Position numbers and translations under genes: made by a program
Part shown: in pieces, positions 57,808 to 64,000 of the stretch
How the letters are laid out: the number at the start of each line of letters is the position of its first letter
Numbering within the stretch: position 1 is the stretch's first letter
From: an uncultured Amylibacter sp.
GTDB taxonomy: Bacteria > Pseudomonadota > Alphaproteobacteria > Rhodobacterales > Rhodobacteraceae
Length of the DNA stretch: 64,000 nt
Direction of reading: 5' to 3'
NCBI GenBank assembly: GCA_947497475.1
Contig: CANMGS010000004.1
Location: 1 to 64,000 of the forward strand
The notes under the pieces: model-generated
What the model was told of the DNA's origin: nothing
What the model saw: the letters and a program-made list of their open reading frames with translations, nothing else
The model's database searches: none

Positions 57808-58558
57808 CTACAAAAGTTTCATTATTCATCTTAAACGCTCTGAAAGGCGTAAAGCACAAGTTGAAGATTTGATCACCAAGTCTCCATTTGAAGCAGAAGT
57901 TGTTGATGCTATAGATGGCCGTTTGTTATCTAAATCTGAAATCGATGAATGTTATTTAGATAAATCTTTTTTACGCCCAAGTTATCCTTTTGGGATGAAT
58001 TCTGGTGAAATTGGTTGTTTCTTAAGCCACCGTGCTGCATGGCAAAAAATTGTGGACCAAAACTTAGCGGCTGGGTTGGTTTTTGAAGATGATGTGCAGA
58101 TTGATCCAGCACTGTTTCATGCAAGCGTTAAAGCAGCGCAGCAATGGTCTCGTGATTATGGATATATACAGTTCCAAGTACGAGGGGTGCCAGAAAATTT
58201 AGAAACTCTTGCTAAAGACGGAAATGTGAACTTGCTGCAACCAGTGCCGACTTTGCTGCGTTGCTCTGCACAACTCATCAATCGTGCAGCTGCCATTCAT
58301 TTACTGAAGGTAACAGAAAAATTTGATCGCCCGGTGGATGGCGTTTTACAAATGCATTGGGTAACAGGTATTCGTCCTGTTTGTGTTGAGCCATCTGGTG
58401 TATCTGATCGCACTCAAGAGACAGGTGGTAGTACGTTATCTATTAAAACGCCAGCACTTACGAAACTGTCACGTGAATGGAAACGTCTGGTCTATAGACG
58501 GAAAATAGTTCGATACTCGAAGAAAAAATTTATGCCATTTGTCTTGGAGACAGAGTAA
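57800..58558 (+). CDS. GT25-family LPS glycosyltransferase
   Basis: 252 residues from the ATG at 57800, which overlaps the preceding stop by 8 nt; a longer frame from 57722 would run deep into the upstream gene. GT25 pattern: FIIHLKRSERRKAQVEDLI, EVVDAIDGR, NSGEIGCFLSHRAAWQKI and GLVFEDDVQID. Such enzymes often transfer galactose or related sugars to LPS oligosaccharide. Sugar not determined. Its TAA directly abuts the ATG of the next gene. Confidence 0.88.
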   Translation: MDNYKSFIIHLKRSERRKAQVEDLITKSPFEAEVVDAIDGRLLSKSEIDECYLDKSFLRPSYPFGMNSGEIGCFLSHRAAWQKIVDQNLAAGLVFEDDVQIDPALFHASVKAAQQWSRDYGYIQFQVRGVPENLETLAKDGNVNLLQPVPTLLRCSAQLINRAAAIHLLKVTEKFDRPVDGVLQMHWVTGIRPVCVEPSGVSDRTQETGGSTLSIKTPALTKLSREWKRLVYRRKIVRYSKKKFMPFVLETE

Positions 58559-59416
58559 ATGATTTACACGCGTATCCGTGGAGGATTGGGGAACCAATTG
58601 TTTCAATACTGTGTCGCCCGAAGACTTGCTGACCGTTTGGGTGTTAATGTGGGTTTGGATATACGTGAGTACAATGAAGATAGTGCTTTTGAGATGGGGT
58701 TGCATCGATTTAATCTGCGGGCTGAATATAACCCAGAAGGGTTAATTAAGCATAAGAAAGATGGCAAACTTTCTTATGTTTGGGATGTTATTTTAGGAAA
58801 TCAAAAACACGTTTATCAAGAACCATTTCTGGGTTTTGATAGCGATGTTTTATCACTTTCAAATGGAACATATTTCAAAGGTTATTGGCAATCAGAAAAG
58901 TATTTTAAAGATACCAAAGAGCAAATTCTAAATGATCTTACAATTACTGAGAAACCAAGTGCGGAAAACGCTAACGTTTTAAAACAGATTGATAACTGTT
59001 TGGCAGTTTCTTTGCATATTAGACGTGGTGATTATGTATCGAATTCAGGATACAACGCAGCACATGGGACATGTGATCTTGCTTATTATCAGCGTGCGGT
59101 TGCACATCTTGTTGATAGAATTGGAAGGGATATTGTCGTTTTTGCATTTTCTGATGATCCAGAATGGGTGGCGGAGAACTTAAAGTTGCCTGTCGATGTT
59201 AAGTATATGGGGCACAATTCGTCCCAAAAAAATTATGAAGATTTACGTCTGATGAGTAATTGTAAACACCATATCATTGCTAACTCTTCTTTTTCATGGT
59301 GGGGAGCTTGGTTAAACAAAGACCCAGATAAAGTGGTTATTGCACCGCAAGTTTGGTTCGCTGACCCGAAGATGAGCAATCCAGATATTCTTCCTTCAGA
59401 ATGGATGACAATTTAA
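58559..59416 (+). CDS. Alpha-1,2-fucosyltransferase (GT11)
   Basis: 285 residues. GT11 motif I is clear (VSLHIRRGDYVSN), the N-terminus IRGGLGNQLFQYCVARRLA is the GT11 opening, and SSFSWWGAWLNK is the C-terminal motif. Uses GDP-L-fucose, whose synthesis genes gmd and fcl lie 2 kb downstream. Transfers fucose alpha-1,2, usually to galactose; acceptor here unknown. Preceded without gap by the GT25 gene. Confidence 0.9.
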   Translation: MIYTRIRGGLGNQLFQYCVARRLADRLGVNVGLDIREYNEDSAFEMGLHRFNLRAEYNPEGLIKHKKDGKLSYVWDVILGNQKHVYQEPFLGFDSDVLSLSNGTYFKGYWQSEKYFKDTKEQILNDLTITEKPSAENANVLKQIDNCLAVSLHIRRGDYVSNSGYNAAHGTCDLAYYQRAVAHLVDRIGRDIVVFAFSDDPEWVAENLKLPVDVKYMGHNSSQKNYEDLRLMSNCKHHIIANSSFSWWGAWLNKDPDKVVIAPQVWFADPKMSNPDILPSEWMTI

Positions 59417-59417
59417 G

Positions 59418-59549
59418 TTATTTTATGTTGGTGTGCAAAACATCACCGTGCTTCGGAATGCGCCAATAAAGGTGTGATGAGAATTTGAATTTATTTGACT
59501 TAAAGACGTGACCTACATCTTTGAAGTGGGCCTCCTCAGTGTGATTTAA
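59418..59549 (-). pseudogene. Possible 3' remnant of a degraded gene
   Basis: The minus strand of this otherwise gene-free 255-bp gap has a 43-codon open frame with no start, bounded by a stop upstream and ending in TAA. Its product contains VGHVFKSNKFKFSSHLYWRI and KHGDVLHTNIK, which looks protein-like but which I cannot assign. A perfect GTGATT-T-AATCAC palindrome (59541-59553) sits at its 5' edge. Could be chance. Confidence 0.25.
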
Positions 59550-59671
59550 TCACTCAATTTACGCTATTATCTTAATTGTAGAAAAACAGTTTTTTACTAT
59601 TCAGCCTAAGATTTCTTGAAAAGATATGTGTTTTTGATTAGTGTTTATCACGATTAGGGGAAATAAAATAC

Positions 59672-60520
59672 ATGACTGGTGTTTGGCGCGCATTAACTGC
59701 GGATGAGCTGACTGGTGGCGATAATTTTGAAGCTGCGGCTTTTGGGACTTTCTCACCAAACTTATTACAACGGCTATTAGTATCTATTGGTCAAAAGACT
59801 GTCCTAAAAAGGGGGGTGTTTAGAGGAGCATATACAATGTTTATTATGTCTCTTTCCAAGGGACCATTGGATATATTTTTTCGGGATTGTGCATATCGTA
59901 TTTGGGGAGAGCATAATTTGATTGAATATGGATTGCTGCTAAACCCTGATTATAACCACGCAGATTTGGACTTCTTACTTGAAGAGGCAGTTGAGGATTC
60001 TAATTTTGTTGATATGGGATCTAATATAGGCCTTTATTCGCAACCTATGGCGTATGCTGCGCCTAAAGGGAAAACGATTTCTATAGATGCAAATCCACTT
60101 ATGGCAATGCGTTTAAGATTTAATGCAAACGCTTCAGGGTTATCCAACTTAGATATGGTTTCCACTGCTGTAAGTGATATCGACGGATGTGGTTCTCTTG
60201 TTATTCGTAAGAATGATGTTGCTATTGTTGCTGTAGATGAGACAAAAAATGAAGGTATTCCTATTCGTACTCTTTCATCCATTCTGAATGAAAAAGCTGT
60301 TAAAACGATTCATGGACTCAAGATCGACATTGAAGGGCACGAGGATAAAGCACTTGTGCCTTTTTTGATGAATGCCCCCAAAGAGCAGTTACCGAAGCGT
60401 ATTGTTATTGAACATCCTACACCTGATGCAGACTATCCTGGGTGTACAAAAGCATTTGAGCAGTTGAATTATCAGTTAGTTGGGCGTAGTCGGAATAACT
60501 CATTCTATAAACTGAGTTAA
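59672..60520 (+). CDS. FkbM-family methyltransferase
   Basis: 282 residues. Residues about 105-270 are the FkbM SAM-binding fold: NFVDMGSNIGLYSQPMAYAA (motif I), ISIDANPLMAMRLRFNANAS, GLKIDIEGHEDKALVPF. FkbM proteins in glycan clusters O-methylate sugars; the target is unknown. The first 100 residues are not recognised. It has its own 255-bp upstream region, so may begin a new transcript; 3-nt gap to the GT10 gene. Confidence 0.85.
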   Translation: MTGVWRALTADELTGGDNFEAAAFGTFSPNLLQRLLVSIGQKTVLKRGVFRGAYTMFIMSLSKGPLDIFFRDCAYRIWGEHNLIEYGLLLNPDYNHADLDFLLEEAVEDSNFVDMGSNIGLYSQPMAYAAPKGKTISIDANPLMAMRLRFNANASGLSNLDMVSTAVSDIDGCGSLVIRKNDVAIVAVDETKNEGIPIRTLSSILNEKAVKTIHGLKIDIEGHEDKALVPFLMNAPKEQLPKRIVIEHPTPDADYPGCTKAFEQLNYQLVGRSRNNSFYKLS

Positions 60521-60523
60521 GTT

Positions 60524-61399
60524 ATGACTGTAAAAGATGATCTTCCTGCTGTAGCGGTGGTTCCCTATGGCAAATGGCCTACGCGTAAACTGGCATCGAT
60601 GTCCTTGGATGATCTTGAATGGCCAATTGGGCGTCCACAACGTTTAAAAAAGGGTAGTTTGCGTGACTTGCGCAGTGATGATCATCTGATTACCTATCCG
60701 CGTAAACCTGCGTTTTTTCTACCGCGCTTTGGGGTAAAGGCAAAGATCACTGTTATGATTGTGGAGCCTGATGCAGTTCACCAACTGTACTTAAATTTAG
60801 CAAAATGGCTGAGTTGGCGATTTTATAAAGTTATGACCAAAAGTGCGCCATTATTAAGCCAAATTAAGAACGGTTTATTCTTATACTTCGGGTCTACGTT
60901 CTTGATGAATATTGATCAGATAGATACGACTAAACATAAAATGACATCATTGATTGCATCAGCCCGACGCAATTTAAAAGGTCATAAATTACGTCACGAA
61001 ATAGTAGATCATATTCGTGATATTGGCTTAGATGTCGACATTATGGGGCGGGGATATAAACCCTTTGAAAATAAAGAAGACGGGTTGGCACCATACAGGT
61101 ATTCGGTAGTGATCGAAAACGTACGGGAAAAAGATTACTTTTCTGAGAAACTGGTTGATGCATGTTTATGTGAAACTGTCCCGATATATTGGGGTGTGCC
61201 AAATATTGCTGATTATTTTGACACGCGTGGCATGATTATTTGTACGTCTGCAGCAGAAATTAACAGAGCGTTAGAAGAAACCAGCGTTTCGGACTATGAG
61301 TCTCGGATGGAATGGATTAAGAAAAATAAACAGTCTGCATATGAACATGCGGATTATATTAAGCGCGCGGCTGAAACGATCCGCGATAGCCTGAATTAG
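60524..61399 (+). CDS. GT10-type (alpha-1,3/4-like) fucosyltransferase
   Basis: 291 residues. The C-terminal part carries the GT10 donor-binding motif: [40 protein letters not shown]. The N-terminal half (with [16 protein letters not shown]) is less conserved, as usual for this family. Probably transfers fucose from GDP-fucose; linkage and acceptor are inferred from family only. gmd follows 14 nt downstream. Confidence 0.85.
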   Translation: MTVKDDLPAVAVVPYGKWPTRKLASMSLDDLEWPIGRPQRLKKGSLRDLRSDDHLITYPRKPAFFLPRFGVKAKITVMIVEPDAVHQLYLNLAKWLSWRFYKVMTKSAPLLSQIKNGLFLYFGSTFLMNIDQIDTTKHKMTSLIASARRNLKGHKLRHEIVDHIRDIGLDVDIMGRGYKPFENKEDGLAPYRYSVVIENVREKDYFSEKLVDACLCETVPIYWGVPNIADYFDTRGMIICTSAAEINRALEETSVSDYESRMEWIKKNKQSAYEHADYIKRAAETIRDSLN

Positions 61400-61413
61400 A
61401 AATAGGAAAAGAC

Positions 61414-62460
61414 ATGAGCGTTAAAAAAGCGTTAATCACTGGTGTTACAGGTCAAGACGGAGCTTATCTGGCTGAGTTTTTATTAAACAAAGGTTACGAG
61501 GTTCACGGCATCAAGCGGCGTACATCTCTGTTTAATACAGCGCGAATTGATCATCTTTTTGAGGGTGAAGCAGGTCAATCAGGCCAATTCCAATTACATC
61601 ATGGTGATATGACGGATAGTACAAGCCTGACGCATATCTTACAAAAAGTGCAGCCTGATGAAGTTTATAATTTGGCGGCACAAAGCCATGTTGCTGTGTC
61701 TTTTGAGGAACCAGAATATACGGCCAATTCCGATGCACTTGGTGCGTTGCGGATCCTAGAAGCTATCCGCATTTTAGGATTGAGCGAAAAGACGAAATAT
61801 TATCAGGCGTCTACATCTGAACTTTATGGTCTTGTGCAAGAGGTGCCACAAAAAGAAACCACACCGTTTTATCCACGCAGCCCGTATGCGGTTGCGAAAC
61901 TTTATGCGTATTGGATCACAGTGAATTACCGCGAAGCTTATAACCTTTATGCGTGTAACGGCATCTTGTTTAACCATGAAAGCCCGTTGCGTGGTGAAAC
62001 ATTTGTGACACGTAAAATTACACGTGCTTTGGCGCGGATCAAATTGGGCACGCAATCTGAACTAAAACTTGGAAACATGGATGCGAAGCGCGACTGGGGT
62101 CACGCACGTGATTACGTGGAAATGCAATGGTTAATGTTGCAACAAGATAACCCAGAGGATTTTGTGATCGCGACAGGTGTTCAATATTCTGTACGTGATT
62201 TTGTTTTAGCCGCGGCAAAAGCTTTGGACATGCAGATCACATTCGAGGGCGAAGGTGTTGATGAAGTCGGACGCGATGCAAAAGGCAATATAATCGTTTC
62301 TGTTGATCCTATGTATTTCCGTCCAACAGAAGTGGAAACATTGCTGGGTGACGCGACTAAGGCAAAAGAGAAGCTAGGTTGGACACCGCAGACATCATTT
62401 GATGATCTCGTTGCGGAAATGGTTGCCGTTGATCTTGAAGAAGCTAAACGGGAAGCTTAA
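61414..62460 (+). CDS. gmd: GDP-mannose 4,6-dehydratase
   Basis: Converts GDP-D-mannose to GDP-4-keto-6-deoxymannose. 348 residues. NADP-binding [48 protein letters not shown], catalytic Tyr in [12 protein letters not shown], and [17 protein letters not shown] are all Gmd hallmarks. Followed at 2 nt by fcl. Confidence 0.96.
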   Translation: MSVKKALITGVTGQDGAYLAEFLLNKGYEVHGIKRRTSLFNTARIDHLFEGEAGQSGQFQLHHGDMTDSTSLTHILQKVQPDEVYNLAAQSHVAVSFEEPEYTANSDALGALRILEAIRILGLSEKTKYYQASTSELYGLVQEVPQKETTPFYPRSPYAVAKLYAYWITVNYREAYNLYACNGILFNHESPLRGETFVTRKITRALARIKLGTQSELKLGNMDAKRDWGHARDYVEMQWLMLQQDNPEDFVIATGVQYSVRDFVLAAAKALDMQITFEGEGVDEVGRDAKGNIIVSVDPMYFRPTEVETLLGDATKAKEKLGWTPQTSFDDLVAEMVAVDLEEAKREA

Positions 62461-62462
62461 CG

Positions 62463-63416
62463 GTGGGTTATAATCTATCAGGCAAACGTGTGTATGTTGC
62501 GGGCCACCGTGGCATGGTTGGTTCTGCAATTGTACGCCGACTTGCCAACGAAGGGTGTGAGGTTTTAACGGCTACACGTTCTGAGTTGGATTTAAAAAAC
62601 CAAGCGGCAGTGAATGCTTGGTTTGAAAAGCAAAAGCCTGATGCGGTTTTTTTAGCAGCAGCAAAGGTTGGTGGCATCCTTGCGAATGATACGATGCCCG
62701 CAGATTTTCTGTATGACAATCTGATGATCGAAACCAACATCATCAAAGCGGCATTTGATGTAAATGTCGAAAAGCTTTTGTTCCTTGGGTCTTCGTGCAT
62801 CTATCCAAAGTTTGCAGAACAGCCAATCAAGGAAAGTGAGCTGTTAGAGGGCGCACTTGAACCTACGAATGAATGGTACGCGATTGCTAAGATCGCAGGT
62901 ATTAAGCTATGCCAAGCTTATCGCAAACAACACGGTGTTGATTATATTTCGGCGATGCCAACAAACTTGTATGGGACTGGCGACAATTATGATTTGCAAA
63001 GCAGTCACGTGATGCCAGCACTAATTCGCAAAGTTTATGATGCAAAATCTGACGGCGCTAAGAACGTTACCATTTGGGGCAGCGGTTCGCCTCTGCGTGA
63101 GTTTATGCATGCTGATGATTGTGCAGATGCGTTGGTTTTTTTAATGCTAAATTATTCTGGCCACGAACATGTTAATGTTGGAAGTGGGCAAGAGGTAAGT
63201 ATCCTAGAGTTAATGCAGATGGTTTGTGATGCCTCTGGATTTCATGGGAATATTATTAAAGATACTTCTAAGCCAGATGGGACGCCGCGTAAGTTGATGG
63301 ATAGTGGTAAGTTACGCGGCCTTGGATGGTTGCCGTCAATCACACTCCAAGATGGTATTGACCGAACAATTTCAGAGTTTCGTAATATTGTAGAAACAGA
63401 AACGTCTAGCAACTAA
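62463..63416 (+). CDS. fcl: GDP-L-fucose synthase
   Basis: Epimerises and reduces the Gmd product to GDP-L-fucose. 317 residues, GTG start 2 nt after the gmd stop, with GGGAAG about 10 nt upstream. NADP-binding VYVAGHRGMVGSAIVRRL, LAAAKVGGILAN, FLGSSCIYPKFAEQPIKE, catalytic EWYAIAKIAGIKLCQAY. The coding end overlaps the convergent gene by 11 nt. Confidence 0.95.
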   Translation: MGYNLSGKRVYVAGHRGMVGSAIVRRLANEGCEVLTATRSELDLKNQAAVNAWFEKQKPDAVFLAAAKVGGILANDTMPADFLYDNLMIETNIIKAAFDVNVEKLLFLGSSCIYPKFAEQPIKESELLEGALEPTNEWYAIAKIAGIKLCQAYRKQHGVDYISAMPTNLYGTGDNYDLQSSHVMPALIRKVYDAKSDGAKNVTIWGSGSPLREFMHADDCADALVFLMLNYSGHEHVNVGSGQEVSILELMQMVCDASGFHGNIIKDTSKPDGTPRKLMDSGKLRGLGWLPSITLQDGIDRTISEFRNIVETETSSN

Positions 63417-64000
63417 AATCAGTTGGTTTCCCTATAATGCGTGGTGGATCGACTAGATTGTCTGGACGAGCTCCAAAATTTAGTAGGTCTCTACGCTTGT
63501 AAGTATCGGCTATTTCTTCGGCAAGCTTTCGAACGCTTCTACCTATTCCCGTACAAATATTTGATGGGCCTTCAATGGAGCTGAAAGCGCCATCTATAAT
63601 CATTTGTGCAGCATCTTTAACATCAATGAAGTCGCGAATTTGTTGTCCGCTTGTCAAATCAGCTACTTCTCCCTTTTTTAACTTTTCATGTAAAAAAGGC
63701 ACAAGGCGACGCGGGTCTTCGCCTTCGCCATATAAATAGAATACACGGCACCATAAGAATGACGTTTCTGTATTCTCAAAACACTTGGTTAGTGCATTAT
63801 AGGTTTTTACTTTTGCGTCTGAGTATGGAGTTGTTGGTTTTAGAGGCGTTTCAAGAGTTAAGGTTTTCTCTGATATTTCATATTCGATACATGTGCCTAA
63901 GCCGACAAAACGTTTTATCCCACGCTCTTTAGCTGCTTTAGCTAGTTTTATTGTACCGTTTAAACACGCTGTATTTTTTGGCGAGGTTAAGTAAATACCA
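63406..64000 (-). CDS. NAD-dependent epimerase/dehydratase (SDR), 5' end outside window
   Basis: The minus-strand frame is open from its stop at 63406 to the right edge (about 198 codons); the GTG at 63702 is internal, not a start. Visible parts: KRFVGLGTCIEYE, PYSDAKVKTYNAL (YxxxK catalytic pair), LWCRVFYLYGEGEDPRRLVP, QQIRDFIDVKDAAQMI and SNICTGIGRSVRKLAEEIA, typical of extended SDR nucleotide-sugar epimerases/dehydratases. Likely makes another activated sugar; substrate unknown. The NAD-binding N-terminus lies beyond the window. Confidence 0.85.
   Translation of the reverse strand, partial: GIYLTSPKNTACLNGTIKLAKAAKERGIKRFVGLGTCIEYEISEKTLTLETPLKPTTPYSDAKVKTYNALTKCFENTETSFLWCRVFYLYGEGEDPRRLVPFLHEKLKKGEVADLTSGQQIRDFIDVKDAAQMIIDGAFSSIEGPSNICTGIGRSVRKLAEEIADTYKRRDLLNFGARPDNLVDPPRIIGKPTDFSC

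Noticed and set aside
59417-59671. Insertion-sequence remnant with terminal repeats
   Set aside because: No matching terminal inverted repeats, target duplication or transposase fragment could be recognised.

Overview
The window looks like part of a low-GC alphaproteobacterium of the Rhodobacterales (roseobacter-type). The clues are a DnaA-like plasmid initiator with parAB, a betCBA choline-sulfate block, a GcvT-fused flavoprotein, YjbH/YjbF polysaccharide genes and an LpcC-type inner-core mannosyltransferase. The genus is not determined; an AT-rich Amylibacter-like lineage would fit, but that is inference. No rRNA, tRNA, CRISPR array or intact insertion sequence was seen.

Layout. (1) 1-23.8 kb: a surface-protein cassette. 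It has a giant repeat protein cut by the left window edge, a 1.2k-residue outer-membrane barrel translationally overlapping it, and a second giant repeat protein of about 4,216 residues. The two giants share a closely similar C-terminal module. (2) 23.9-35.9 kb: metabolism. It holds a dimethylglycine/sarcosine dehydrogenase-type flavoprotein, divergent znuA and zur-znuC-znuB around a perfect Zur box, pgi, and the betC-betB-betA operon. (3) 36.0-46.5 kb: export and polysaccharide. It holds a type I secretion ATPase/adaptor pair, YjbH- and YjbF-like envelope proteins, a sulfotransferase-like protein, and an opposite-strand operon of two glycosyltransferases and galE. (4) 46.5-50.2 kb: a plasmid-type replication and partition module, rep (DnaA N-domain type) divergent from parAB. 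Its 498-bp intergenic region is rich in dyads, and four copies of a TTCCCCGCGGGGAA-type palindrome look like parS. (5) 50.3-64 kb: LPS/exopolysaccharide genes, namely an LpxL-type acyltransferase, kdsD-kdsB-kdsA, waaA, manC, an LpcC-like mannosyltransferase, GT25, a GT11 alpha-1,2-fucosyltransferase, an FkbM methyltransferase, a GT10 fucosyltransferase, gmd, fcl, and a partial SDR epimerase running off the right edge.

How it fits together. Kdo is made (KdsD, KdsA, KdsB) and transferred (WaaA), and LpcC-like may mannosylate it. ManC makes GDP-mannose, which Gmd and Fcl turn into GDP-L-fucose for two different fucosyltransferases. GalE supplies UDP-galactose. Core-type genes (pgi, Kdo synthesis, zur-znu) lie next to a plasmid-type replication module, which suggests a chromid rather than a dispensable plasmid. 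The most unusual elements are the giant-barrel-giant surface cassette, the parS-like palindrome cluster embedded in parA and parB, and a 12-bp inverted repeat that places the lpxL start codon in a possible hairpin stem.
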